Shown here piece by piece: positions 34,575-43,425 of a stretch of 64,000 bases of DNA. The position numbers were made by a program, and so were the translations under genes. The DNA is from an uncultured Shewanella sp. (GTDB lineage: Bacteria > Pseudomonadota > Gammaproteobacteria > Enterobacterales > Shewanellaceae). Positions within the stretch are counted from its first letter, which is position 1. The number at the start of each line of letters is the position of its first letter. The notes beneath the pieces are model-generated. The model did not search any database. It saw only the letters and a program-made list of their open reading frames with translations, and was not told the DNA's origin. Location of the stretch: contig NZ_CANLKR010000010.1 of the NCBI RefSeq assembly GCF_947491715.1, positions 62,001-126,000 of the forward strand, in the 5' to 3' direction.

Positions 34575-35528
34575 ATGGTCTTCAATCCAGAAAAAATTCA
34601 AATTGGTATTAGCGCTTGTTTATTAGGTGAGAAAGTGCGTTTTGATGGCGGTCATAAGGCTTCTCAATATTGTAAAAAAGAGCTTAAGCCGCACTTTGAT
34701 TTTGTGCCTGTTTGTCCCGAAATGGCCATAGGCATGGGGGCGCCGAGAAAGTCGATTAGATTAATCAGAGACAATGAAAATCTTTATGTTCGAAGTCAAG
34801 ATGCGAGTCTGGATGTCACCGATAAGCTGATTGAGTTTAGCGAGAATAAAGTGGAGCAACTGGGTTTTTTAGGAGGCTATATTTTATGTGCTAAGTCGCC
34901 CACTTGTGGAATGGAGCGCGTGATTGAATATCAATTGGGCAGTAATAATGGCAGTAAAGTGGGTGTGGGGGTTTTTGCTCGTGCTTTAATGGATAAATAT
35001 CCATACTTACCCGTGGAAGAAGAAGGGCGGTTACACGATTTGAGGATCCGTGAGAATTTTTTTACTCGTATCTATGCCTACCATGATTGGTGCTGTATGC
35101 ATTTATCTGGATTAACTAAACATAAGCTCATTGCATTCCATTCTCGGTATAAATACCTATTGATGGCACATAGTCCTAAGCATTATCGTTTATTGGGTCC
35201 TTTATTATCGGATATACCCAAAGATATTGATTTATTTTCCCAGACTTACTTAGCAAGGTTTATGGATATCTTGAAAATTAAGGCGACACGTAAAAACCAT
35301 ACGAGTGTGTTACAACATATACAAGGTTATTTTAAAAAGCATTTAACGAAAGAGCAAAAGAAAGAGTTGAGTGAAATGATCTTGAAATATCACCAAGGTC
35401 TGCAGCCTATCCTTGTGCCGATTACTCTGATTAATCACTATTTAAGAGAGCACCCTAGTGATTATATTGAAAATCAAGTGTACCTAAACCCTCATCCGGA
35501 GAGTTTAAAGCTTCGTTATGCGTTTTAA
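34575..35528 (+). CDS. DUF523 and DUF1722 domain protein (YbgA family)
   Basis: 317 residues from the ATG at 34575 (AGGAG eight bases before it; a GTG at 34569 is too close to that site). The DUF523 domain (about 5-150) has GISACLLGEKVRFDGGHK, FDFVPVCPEMAIGMGAPRKSIRL and CAKSPTCGM, with cysteines that may bind a metal. The DUF1722 domain (about 185-310) has KLIAFHSRYKYLLMAHSPKHYRLLG and HLTKEQKKEL. The family often neighbours photolyase and MerR-type genes and has been linked with tRNA/DNA repair only by context. Here it stands alone. Confidence 0.82.
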   Translation: MVFNPEKIQIGISACLLGEKVRFDGGHKASQYCKKELKPHFDFVPVCPEMAIGMGAPRKSIRLIRDNENLYVRSQDASLDVTDKLIEFSENKVEQLGFLGGYILCAKSPTCGMERVIEYQLGSNNGSKVGVGVFARALMDKYPYLPVEEEGRLHDLRIRENFFTRIYAYHDWCCMHLSGLTKHKLIAFHSRYKYLLMAHSPKHYRLLGPLLSDIPKDIDLFSQTYLARFMDILKIKATRKNHTSVLQHIQGYFKKHLTKEQKKELSEMILKYHQGLQPILVPITLINHYLREHPSDYIENQVYLNPHPESLKLRYAF

Positions 35529-35561
35529 TGGGCTGCAGAGCACTTTATCAACAATCTTTAG

Positions 35562-35906
35562 TTAACTCGACTTTTTACTATGATCGACTTGTTTTTTGTC
35601 GTAATACTCAAAAGGAAATAAATTTCTTATTTTTTGGCTGGTAGCACTACTGACATTGGCTGAAATGTGTAGCCTAACACTGTTTAACCGCTCACATCGA
35701 ATGGTGCAAGTGAGTTTTTCTGATTTTGCCATGCTGCGACATTCTTTCTCGAATTTTTCTGGTATTTTACCTTTGTGGGATGTTAGGCGACCTTCTTTAA
35801 AGTGCATTTCGAATAAAACTAACCCTTTCTTACCACTAAAGATCAGTAAGTAAATAAGGGAGACTCCAAGTAAAACAAAAGCAATTTTTAGTATGGTAAG
35901 GGTCAT
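35562..35906 (-). CDS. DUF3634 membrane-anchored protein
   Basis: 114 residues. One N-terminal transmembrane helix (ILKIAFVLLGVSLIYLLIFS, 5-24) is followed by a small soluble domain. It has the family pattern FEMHFKEGRLTSHKGKIPEKFEKECRSMAK, TCTIRCERL, RLHISANVSSATSQKIRNLFPF. Predicted inner-membrane protein with cytoplasmic or periplasmic tail of about 85 residues. Function unknown. Convergent with the DUF523 gene. Confidence 0.7.
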   Translation of the reverse strand: MTLTILKIAFVLLGVSLIYLLIFSGKKGLVLFEMHFKEGRLTSHKGKIPEKFEKECRSMAKSEKLTCTIRCERLNSVRLHISANVSSATSQKIRNLFPFEYYDKKQVDHSKKSS

Positions 35907-36162
35907 TGTCGTTTCCTTTTGACTTTATCATGTTGTTTACTGTATTAGCGTCTGTTTGGCGTTATTTATTGAATATAATCGAGCGACATTTTTAAATGAT
36001 TTGAGTATATACAGAGTATCTTAATCAGATAAAGTGTCTACAAAAAATATCGGGCTTTTTTGTTCTTAACCCTCTCTCTATTTCTCGTTATGGACATTCA
36101 ATTAATACGTTTTAGGTGGGTTTGAGCTAAGCTATATTGATTATTCACTTAAGGAGAAACTT

Positions 36163-37611
36163 GTGCAATTACGTGATCCAAAATTGTTGCGTGAGCAATG
36201 CTATATCAATGGTTTTTGGCAGGATGCAGATAATAAAAACCGTCAATCCGTAGTGAATCCATTAAATAATGAGGTTATCGCGCATGTGCCCATTATGGAA
36301 GAAGTGGAAACACAAAGAGCAATAGATGCTGCAACTGATGCGCTAATTTCTTGGCGGGTGTTGACCGCCCAAGAGCGGAGCATAAAATTAAAAGTTTGGT
36401 TTTCACTATTAATCGAGCATAAAGAAGATTTAGCATTATTGATGACAACTGAGCAGGGAAAGCCGCTCGCAGAGGCAAGAGGAGAGGTGGATTATGCGGC
36501 TTCTTTTATTGAATGGTTTGCTGAGGAGGCTAAGCGAGTTTACGGAGAAACGATACCGGGTCATCAAGTTGATAAACGTTTGATTGTGATTAAGCAAGCC
36601 GTTGGTGTGACAGCTGCCATTACGCCTTGGAACTTTCCTGCGGCTATGATCACGAGAAAAGCTGCTCCTGCTTTAGCAGCGGGCTGCACTATGGTGGTGA
36701 AACCTGCGCCGGATACACCGTTAACGGCGTTAGCGCTCGCGGAGCTTGCTCATAGAGCGGGTATACCTGCAGGCGTCTTTAATGTGGTAACAGGTGATTC
36801 AATTAAGATTGGTCAGCGACTTTGTATGAGTTCAAATGTAAGAAAACTGTCTTTTACGGGGTCGACGCCCGTGGGGGTGAAGTTAATGCAGCAATGTGCG
36901 CCAACGCTTAAGAAAATGTCTCTTGAATTGGGAGGGAATGCACCTTTTATTGTGTTTGATGATGCGGATATTGATGCGGCTGTTGAAGGGGCAATGATTG
37001 CAAAATATCGTAATGCTGGACAAACCTGTGTGTGTGCTAATCGATTCTATGTTCAAGAGGGAGTCTATGATCTTTTTGTTGAAAAATTTGCTGCTGCTGT
37101 GACTAAATTAAAAGTGGGAGCTGGGACCGAGGAGGGTGTGACAATTGGCCCTTTGATTAACAGAGCGGCCGTTGAGAAAGTTAAGCACCATATTAACGAT
37201 GCTCTGGCTAAAGGGGCTAAACATGTACAAACACATGATGCAATTGATTTAGGTGGAAACTTTGTATCCCCTTGTGTTTTGACTCATGTTGATGGTCGTA
37301 TGTTGTTTGCAACAGAGGAAACATTTGGGCCCATTGCTCCTTTGTTTAAATTTAGTGATATCGATGATGTGATCCATCAAGCCAATGATACAGAATTTGG
37401 ATTAGCGGCGTATTTTTATGGGCGTGATATTTCCCTTGTTTGGCGGGTTGCAGAAGCTTTGGAATATGGCATGGTGGGCGTAAATACAGGGCTTATTTCA
37501 ACTGAAGTTGCTCCATTTGGTGGGATAAAGTCATCAGGACTGGGTAGAGAGGGCTCAAAGCATGGGATAGATGAATATCTTGAAATAAAATATATTTGCA
37601 TGTCTGTTTAG
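36163..37611 (+). CDS. gabD: Succinate-semialdehyde dehydrogenase
   Basis: 482 residues, GTG start after AAGGAG. Aldehyde dehydrogenase superfamily: cofactor segment ITPWNFPAAMITRK, catalytic Glu in LELGGNAPFIV (about 254) and nucleophilic Cys in NAGQTCVCANRF (about 288), followed by EETFGPIAPLF. It oxidises succinate semialdehyde to succinate in GABA catabolism. The neighbouring gene gabT, 20 bases downstream, supplies the substrate. NADP preference is usual for GabD. Confidence 0.9.
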   Translation: MQLRDPKLLREQCYINGFWQDADNKNRQSVVNPLNNEVIAHVPIMEEVETQRAIDAATDALISWRVLTAQERSIKLKVWFSLLIEHKEDLALLMTTEQGKPLAEARGEVDYAASFIEWFAEEAKRVYGETIPGHQVDKRLIVIKQAVGVTAAITPWNFPAAMITRKAAPALAAGCTMVVKPAPDTPLTALALAELAHRAGIPAGVFNVVTGDSIKIGQRLCMSSNVRKLSFTGSTPVGVKLMQQCAPTLKKMSLELGGNAPFIVFDDADIDAAVEGAMIAKYRNAGQTCVCANRFYVQEGVYDLFVEKFAAAVTKLKVGAGTEEGVTIGPLINRAAVEKVKHHINDALAKGAKHVQTHDAIDLGGNFVSPCVLTHVDGRMLFATEETFGPIAPLFKFSDIDDVIHQANDTEFGLAAYFYGRDISLVWRVAEALEYGMVGVNTGLISTEVAPFGGIKSSGLGREGSKHGIDEYLEIKYICMSV

Positions 37612-37631
37612 CAACCACTAAGGATTGTAAT

Positions 37632-38900
37632 ATGACCAATGATGAATTGAACTCTCGTCGAAAAAAGGCGGTTGCTAATGGAGTCGCTCAAATTCACCCT
37701 TTTTACGTCGAACGGGCGGAAAACTCGACAATATGGGATGTGGAAGGGAGAGAGTTTATCGATTTTTCAGGGGGGATTGCGGTACTCAATACTGGGCATA
37801 TGCATCCTACAGTTAAGCAGGCGGTGATGGCACAATTAGACAGGTTTTCACATACCTGTTTTATGGTAATTGGTTACGAGTCTTATATTCAAGTATGTGA
37901 ACAAGTGAATGAATTAGCGCCAGGTCAGTTTGATAAAAAAACAGCCCTATTTAATAGTGGTTCTGAAGCGGTTGAAAATGCAGTTAAAGTGGCGCGTGCT
38001 TATACTCAGCGTGCGGGAGTGATTGCATTTACTTCTGCTTATCATGGACGTACGTTAGCAGCATTAGCCTTAACGGGTAAAGTCAATCCTTATAGTGAAG
38101 GTATGGGTTTGATGCCTAGTTTTGTTTATCGAGCTGAATTTCCTTGTGCTTTACATGGTGTGTCAGAAGATGATGCTATAGCTTCCATTGAACGGATCTT
38201 TAAAAATGATGCGGCGGCAAGTGACATTGCGGCTATTATTATTGAGCCAGTACAAGGAGAAGGGGGCTTTTATGTTGCAAGTCCCGCATTTATGCAACGT
38301 TTGAGAGCGTTATGTGATCGAGAAGGGATAGTGCTTATTGCGGATGAGGTGCAAACGGGGGCTGGCCGTACAGGGACTTTTTTTGCGATGGAGCAAATGG
38401 GAGTATGCGCCGATATTTGTACTTTTGCTAAATCCATTGCGGGTGGCTTTCCTTTATCTGGGATCACGGGAAGGGCCAAAGTTATGGATTGCATTCAACC
38501 TGGTGGTTTGGGTGGCACATATGGCGGTAATCCCATAGCCTGCGCTGCAGCGCTTGCGGTGATGGAGGTATTTAAGCAAGAAAAGTTACTGTCTCGCTCT
38601 TATGAGATTGGCGCTATGATGAAGCAGTCTTTAGTGCAAATGCAAACGATTAATCCGCAAATTGCAGATATTCGTGGTTTAGGGGCAATGGTGGCTTTTG
38701 AGTTAATGGAGGATGGAGTTCCTAAGGCTGATTATTGTCGTCAAATCTTGATTGAAGCGAGGGAGCGAGGCTTAATTTTGCTCTCCTGTGGAACCTTTGG
38801 TAATGTGATACGATTACTCGTTCCTTTGACTGCGAGTGATGAGCAAATTATCCAAGGAATGGCGATATTAAGGATGAGTTTTGAGGCTATTTTGCCTTAG
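37632..38900 (+). CDS. gabT: 4-aminobutyrate aminotransferase
   Basis: 422 residues from the ATG at 37632, preceded by AAGGA (an upstream in-frame ATG at 37596 lies inside gabD). Class III PLP aminotransferase: FNSGSEAVENAVKVAR, AYHGRTLAAL, VQGEGGFYVA, LIADEVQTGAGRTG and the PLP lysine in FAKSIAGGFPLSG. It transfers the amino group of GABA to 2-oxoglutarate. Forms an operon with gabD. No GABA permease or regulator is adjacent. Confidence 0.9.
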   Translation: MTNDELNSRRKKAVANGVAQIHPFYVERAENSTIWDVEGREFIDFSGGIAVLNTGHMHPTVKQAVMAQLDRFSHTCFMVIGYESYIQVCEQVNELAPGQFDKKTALFNSGSEAVENAVKVARAYTQRAGVIAFTSAYHGRTLAALALTGKVNPYSEGMGLMPSFVYRAEFPCALHGVSEDDAIASIERIFKNDAAASDIAAIIIEPVQGEGGFYVASPAFMQRLRALCDREGIVLIADEVQTGAGRTGTFFAMEQMGVCADICTFAKSIAGGFPLSGITGRAKVMDCIQPGGLGGTYGGNPIACAAALAVMEVFKQEKLLSRSYEIGAMMKQSLVQMQTINPQIADIRGLGAMVAFELMEDGVPKADYCRQILIEARERGLILLSCGTFGNVIRLLVPLTASDEQIIQGMAILRMSFEAILP

Positions 38901-38912
38901 ACCAAGGATAAC

Positions 38913-39317
38913 CCCCTAAATGCCGTTTAACCATGATACTCAGTATAATAAAGGTGAAAATGAACTGGCTGTTGTTGCTATCGCTAAGAGAAACGAAAGC
39001 GTCAAGACGGTAATGAGGAAAAAACGGGTGTATGTCTAAATAAGTTCGAGATTGGACTCTTTAAAAGCGATGGGTAAAAATTTGACAGCGGCTCCTGCAA
39101 CTCCCATTACTATAGGAATGCTGGCAAGGCTAACAAAGGTTTCTGCAACTTTATAATCACCATAATCTTCAAGAGAAAGTAGGCGAGCGAGCCCAACATT
39201 AAAGGCATAAACCGTTATATATTTACTGAGTACTGTGATAATCATTATTGCGGTAGTGCGCTGGAAATAACCGGTCTCTTTTCCCTGAACCATATCTTTT
39301 ATCCACTTCCAATCCAT
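38913..39317 (-). pseudogene. Decayed Wzx-like polysaccharide flippase, N-terminal remnant
   Basis: The first 93 codons encode a typical MATE/Wzx-like flippase N-terminus: a soluble start, helix FQRTTAIMIITVLSKYITVYAFNVGLARLLS, the GDYKVAETFVSLASIPIVMG helix, and GAAVKFLP. An in-frame TAG at 39036 then interrupts it. The same frame continues with a further hydrophobic helix (TRFFLITVLTLSFLLAIATT) before a TGA and a TAG near 38944 and 38923. The rest (normally 400 or more residues) is absent, cut off by gabT. No other O-antigen or capsule genes are nearby. It is a decayed gene, probably a relic of a lost transferred locus. Confidence 0.75.
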
Positions 39318-39553
39318 TAAAATCTATTTACCAGTTTAGTTTTATGATTTTATTCTGGGGGAATTTAATCTTAGCTTAAAATGGAATACTTCCCTTAGTT
39401 GTTTATTGTTTTATTGTTGGATTTAGAATGGAAAGATCTTGTGTCATATGAGGTGATGATTAAATTGCCCACATCCATTTAGGCTTTATCAATATTCATA
39501 GGATGATAAGTGATTGCCTAAGAGGATGTGAACGTATAGGTGTGCAGTATTTT

Positions 39554-40336
39554 CTAGCCCATCATGATAAGCCCTACGTCTTGAAGTGACACACCACCAT
39601 TATTGAGTTCAGAACTATATTCATTTAATACAACGCCAGCGGTACAAACGCGGTTGGCTATATCTTCCAACCCAGTATCAATCGTTTCTAATTTTGTTTC
39701 AACAGCTTCTAATTTTGTTGCCGTTGTATTTAAATAGGTATCAGTGACATCGATGCGATCGTTTATTGTGCTGACCTGGCTATCTATAAGGCCCAGTTCA
39801 CTGACATTATTGCGAATAAGAGCATTGTTAAATTCAATATTTTCATCGATAGCATGGATTTTAGACTCCATAACTTCAGTCACTTCAGCGGCAAATTTTG
39901 TTTCTTCTGACACCACTTTACCATCTTCAATGACAAACTCACCACTTTTAACACCGATACTGAGGGTTGCTTCAGCCACATCAATTTCCAGTGCGCCACC
40001 CGTTCTTAAACGCATATCAAGGCCAAAAGTATACCATTCCTCAGCGCCTAGAACGGTTTTGGCTTCGTTGCCAAAAATATGAAGTGTTTCATCACCAAAA
40101 ACGGTGGTGTTGCTATTTTCAACCTCAATTTTTAATCCGAGTAGTGATTTCTCTGTTTTATCTTTATGTTCTTGCCAACTGCTTTCTTCTTCACTTTCGC
40201 TGCTTTCTTCTTCCCCACTTCCATCTTCTGTGGTGGTTTCATCTTCGGTGTTTTGAGTGTCTTCTGTGGTGGTTTCATCTTCGGTGTTTTGAGTGTCTTC
40301 TGTGGTATCTGCTATTGTTTGACCGTTTTCGCTCAT
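39554..40336 (-). CDS. Acidic protein with glycine octad beta-helix block and heptad coiled coil
   Basis: I do not recognise the gene. 260 residues from the ATG at 40336, with AGGGGA five bases upstream. Three parts are visible. Residues 1-60 are extremely acidic and low-complexity, with two exact copies of DTQNTEDETTTE. Residues 77-135 have glycines at exact eight-residue steps (81, 89, 97, 105, 113) in x-hydrophobic-G-x-E-x units (VFGDETLH, IFGNEAKT, VLGAEEWY, TFGLDMRL), the pattern of the T4 gp5/VgrG triple beta-helix. Residues 150-230 form a coiled coil whose last turns place L/V/I at 209, 212, 216, 219, 223, 226 and 230. No signal peptide or membrane helix. Perhaps a small trimeric spike or adaptor; no secretion genes are adjacent. 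Confidence 0.7.
   Translation of the reverse strand: MSENGQTIADTTEDTQNTEDETTTEDTQNTEDETTTEDGSGEEESSESEEESSWQEHKDKTEKSLLGLKIEVENSNTTVFGDETLHIFGNEAKTVLGAEEWYTFGLDMRLRTGGALEIDVAEATLSIGVKSGEFVIEDGKVVSEETKFAAEVTEVMESKIHAIDENIEFNNALIRNNVSELGLIDSQVSTINDRIDVTDTYLNTTATKLEAVETKLETIDTGLEDIANRVCTAGVVLNEYSSELNNGGVSLQDVGLIMMG
40224..40306 (-). repeat. 36-bp direct tandem repeat inside the acidic coding region
   Basis: Two exact 36-base copies (40224-40259 and 40260-40295) plus 11 bases of a third. The unit length is a multiple of three, so slippage would lengthen or shorten the acidic tract by 12 residues without shifting the frame. Confidence 0.9.
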
Positions 40337-40906
40337 CTCATTCCCCTGCAATGAATAGAGAAAGGGGGTTACCTCATCTCTATTAGAGTTGATCTTTTGA
40401 TATGTCGATGTGCTCTCAAGACTATTGTCTTCTATGTTTGTACTGAATACTTGACTATTTCGTGTAATTTGTGAGTAGTATCAACAGGATGAAATCACTG
40501 GTTGATGATCTCAATATAAAATTAATATCAGGTATATACAGTCAAACATAGACAAAATATAAATACTTCTTGGAATAGCATTGAGATTGAATATTTAAAA
40601 TGGCGTTTTGATGAAAGCACCATCTAAAGTACAGAAAGAGTAATGCTTTATATACTCTGATTCAATGCATATTGCATTAAACATCGATCATGATGGTTTC
40701 ATTTATATCAATATAACATAATGATGAAGCATATTTATTGTTCATGAGTGTGATTTTCATGTTTGAGTTATCTTTAATTCTGTCAAACATTAGCTATTTC
40801 GTGATTTGATTTAATTTTTATTTATAGTCTAAGCCAGTTTATGATATGGATGTTTTATATAGTTAATTTATGTTAATTATTAGGTTTTATAATACTGTTA
40901 ATCATA
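40337..40906. other. 570-base AT-rich non-coding gap
   Basis: The stretch between the acidic octad-repeat gene and nadD is strongly AT-rich and lacks any coding frame of note. It must carry the octad gene's promoter. I see no clear promoter pair, operator, repeat or RNA structure. Its composition contrasts with neighbouring housekeeping DNA and fits an acquired or silenced region. Confidence 0.45.
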
Positions 40907-41530
40907 TTATTGATATAAGTGATGTGTTTTGATGTAATGGCAAACAGGTGTTGGCATAGCTGAATCATCTATGATGTTTTGTTTAATTTGTTGACGAATT
41001 TCACTTGAAGAGTAAGGCTGAGTCTCTATATCAACATGGTAAATGAGTCCATTTTTTTGTTGGGGTTTGATTGTTGTAGATAAGCGCTTTTTATATTCAA
41101 TAAATATTTGATCATTTTCAGTTAAATTACTATTAGGGCGCTGGCAAACCACGAGGTGACATAAAGTGAACAGTCGCTTCCATTGGTGCCATTGAGGCAA
41201 GGATAAAAAAGAGTCCATCCCCATTATAAAATAAAATGTATGTTCAGGATAAGCCCTGATTAACTGACTGAGGCTAGTGACAGTGTAAGAAGGGGATTCA
41301 CGTTTGGCTTCTAAATCGCAGAGTTTGAATTGATTTAAGGTGAGGCATGTTTGATAGACCATATTAAGTCTATCTTGCGTCGTGACGACTGTTTTTTCTT
41401 TATGGGGAGGAATATGATTTGGCATAAACCAAATCTCATCAAGTGTTAATGCATTAAGTACCGTTTGTGCTGGGCGAATATGTCCAAAATGAAGGGGATC
41501 AAAGGTGCCGCCTAGTATGCCTATGTGCAT
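40907..41530 (-). CDS. nadD: Nicotinate-nucleotide adenylyltransferase
   Basis: 207 residues. The N-terminal nucleotidyltransferase motif is GILGGTFDPLHFGHIRPAQ (residues 4-22, with the HxGH-type HFGH), and the C-terminal SSSEIRQQIK is the ISSTxIR-like motif. It adenylates nicotinate mononucleotide in NAD synthesis. Downstream of holA on the same strand (52-base gap), as in the conserved leuS-lptE-holA-nadD cluster. rsfS (ybeB), which often follows, is not present. Confidence 0.93.
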   Translation of the reverse strand: MHIGILGGTFDPLHFGHIRPAQTVLNALTLDEIWFMPNHIPPHKEKTVVTTQDRLNMVYQTCLTLNQFKLCDLEAKRESPSYTVTSLSQLIRAYPEHTFYFIMGMDSFLSLPQWHQWKRLFTLCHLVVCQRPNSNLTENDQIFIEYKKRLSTTIKPQQKNGLIYHVDIETQPYSSSEIRQQIKQNIIDDSAMPTPVCHYIKTHHLYQ

Positions 41531-41582
41531 AAATTTTTCCTAAAAAAGATTATCCATAATATTAAGGTTAACAATATAAACA

Positions 41583-42611
41583 CTATATTTTTATATGGGC
41601 TAAATGGGAGTGAGCTTGGGGATCAAATAATAAACACAGGTGACTTAACGCAACCCAATCTTCATGGCCTTGCTGTTTTAGTTTTATTTCTAATGCCGAT
41701 GTTTTTACCAATAAATGATCGATTTGAGGGACTGACAGTCGAGATAAGCTTGCTTGATAAGCCGATTTTTTCTTATCCCAAATACGCAGCTGTCCCCATA
41801 GGGCTTGTAATGACTTTTTATCCTCTTGGGCGGCTTTTAATTGTGATAATTTGCTGAGCTCTTGAAATAGGTGCCATAACACAACTGGCAAGGCAATGCC
41901 TTCAGCCTTGAGCTGAACGAGTATGTGCTGTGCTTTTGTTTGTTTATTATATAAAAGGGCATCGATGAGTTGAAAAACACTAAAACGGGACTGATTGACA
42001 AAATATTGTTCAAGCTGTTGGCTGTCAATGGCTTGATTTGGGCTGAGAAGAGTGAGTAGTTGTAATGCTTGATCTGCTGCTAATAAATTACCTTCATAAA
42101 GGCTGGTTAACATTTTTTGTGCATCACTATCCATTTGCAGATGAAAATGGTTAATACGTTCGGTTAGCCAACGTTGAAATTGTGGTCCTTCAGGTGTTAG
42201 ACAAGGGATAAATATGCCATTTTCATCGAGGAATTTGAACCATTTACTCTTTGTTTGCTCTATGGCCAGCTTAGGACCTATGAGTAACAATAAAATATCT
42301 GGGTTGGGTGCCTTAAGCACAGATTGCAGCATGGCACTACCTTGTGCACCAGGTTTGACTTGTGGAAGAGTCAGTTCAATGATCCTGCGGCTAGAAAATA
42401 GACTTAATGTATGCCATTGCTCATGTAGCTCTTCCCAATTAAATTGATTGTCTTGAGTTAATTGAATGGTTTCATCAAAACCTTGCCTTTTGGCTTTTTG
42501 TAATATCTGACTGCGTGTGATTTCACACAACCAAGGATCATCACCAAACACCATATAACATTGTTTTAATGGTGAGAGATGTTTATTAATTTGATCCGGG
42601 TAAACTCTCAT
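41583..42611 (-). CDS. holA: DNA polymerase III delta subunit
   Basis: 342 residues (E. coli 343). Clamp-loader delta: N-terminal YMVFGDDPWLCEITRSQILQKAKRQGFDE, a domain I segment ending RRIIELTLPQVKPG, then LLLLIGPKLAIEQTKSKWFKFLDENG and the helical collar with LLAADQALQLLTLL. Delta opens the beta clamp during loading. It follows lptE (92-base gap) and precedes nadD. Confidence 0.93.
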   Translation of the reverse strand: MRVYPDQINKHLSPLKQCYMVFGDDPWLCEITRSQILQKAKRQGFDETIQLTQDNQFNWEELHEQWHTLSLFSSRRIIELTLPQVKPGAQGSAMLQSVLKAPNPDILLLLIGPKLAIEQTKSKWFKFLDENGIFIPCLTPEGPQFQRWLTERINHFHLQMDSDAQKMLTSLYEGNLLAADQALQLLTLLSPNQAIDSQQLEQYFVNQSRFSVFQLIDALLYNKQTKAQHILVQLKAEGIALPVVLWHLFQELSKLSQLKAAQEDKKSLQALWGQLRIWDKKKSAYQASLSRLSVPQIDHLLVKTSALEIKLKQQGHEDWVALSHLCLLFDPQAHSHLAHIKI

Positions 42612-42703
42612 TGGTAGGGTCTCATACTGCTCAGAGCATAGTGGTCTCTGGCTTGATTGTCGGCTTATTCAGTTGCGGGTATACGCCATTTTTACAGCTT
42701 AAA

Positions 42704-43198
42704 TCAATTGCTTTCAATGCTAGAGAGCTGTTGTATGATTTGATCAGCGGCTTGTACTCTCATTTCTTTTAGCAACAGGCTTCGTTCTCGGCTTTTGGCG
42801 AGTGCTGCACTGGGATTATCTAAGTATTCACGATGAATTTCAACGGTGAAAGGCTGAGATTCTTCATCGGGAAGTTGTACTGCGTAAAATACGGTATAGG
42901 TGAGATCGTATTCAGCAACGCTACCCGTTGGGTAGACTGATAACACCATACGCTCAAGTGAATCTTTAATAATACGTAATGTGGCCACATCTTTTGCAGG
43001 TGGAACAAGATTAACTTGATTGAGGCGTAGTCTCTCTTTCATTAACCGAGTTAATTCGCTGTATTGATCTGGACTGGTTAGGCTCAGGGTTTCTAACTGC
43101 GTGGGTAATTGATAGTTACCTTGCAAGCGAAAGCCACAACCTGCACTTAGTAGGATAATTAATGAAAAAATGGTTGTAATGATGCGTTTAATGAGCAT
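42704..43198 (-). CDS. lptE: LPS-assembly lipoprotein LptE
   Basis: 164 residues from the ATG at 43198. Lipoprotein signal peptide IITTIFSLIILLSAGC, with the lipobox LSAGC, and mature Cys near residue 20. The mature part begins GFRLQGNYQLPTQLETLSL, and YPTGSVAEYDLTYTVFYAV is characteristic of LptE. It plugs the LptD barrel. The ATG has no Shine-Dalgarno directly in front (AAGGA lies 14 bases upstream), so initiation may be weak or begin at a TTG at 43243. Confidence 0.9.
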   Translation of the reverse strand: MLIKRIITTIFSLIILLSAGCGFRLQGNYQLPTQLETLSLTSPDQYSELTRLMKERLRLNQVNLVPPAKDVATLRIIKDSLERMVLSVYPTGSVAEYDLTYTVFYAVQLPDEESQPFTVEIHREYLDNPSAALAKSRERSLLLKEMRVQAADQIIQQLSSIESN

Positions 43199-43335
43199 AG
43201 GAGTGATGATTATTCCTTCGTTAGCTATGCTTGATAGTATCAATAATAGCGTTAAGTCCTATTTGTTGTGAAACAATAATGGATGCTAAAAGCTAAATTA
43301 ACAATAGCTGTATGGGTTATTACTAGAGTCAAATT

Positions 43336-43373
43336 GCCAAGCCGATTGAATTTGATGTTGCAATGGGCTTGGC
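43336..43373 (-). terminator. Stem-loop downstream of leuS
   Basis: GCCAAGCC (43336-43343) pairs with GGCTTGGC (43366-43373), with inner complementarity ATTG/CAAT, about 55 bases past the leuS stop on the minus strand. It lacks a U-run and may attenuate rather than end transcription into lptE. Confidence 0.4.
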
Positions 43374-43425
43374 TTGTTTATTTAAATCAATTAAAGCATG
43401 AGCTTAAATGACTTTCTACTTTATA

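Noticed and set aside
39744..40386. Long plus-strand frames opposite the acidic octad-repeat gene
   Set aside because: They are the complement of an acidic repetitive coding region; the minus-strand gene has a ribosome binding site and coherent domain structure.
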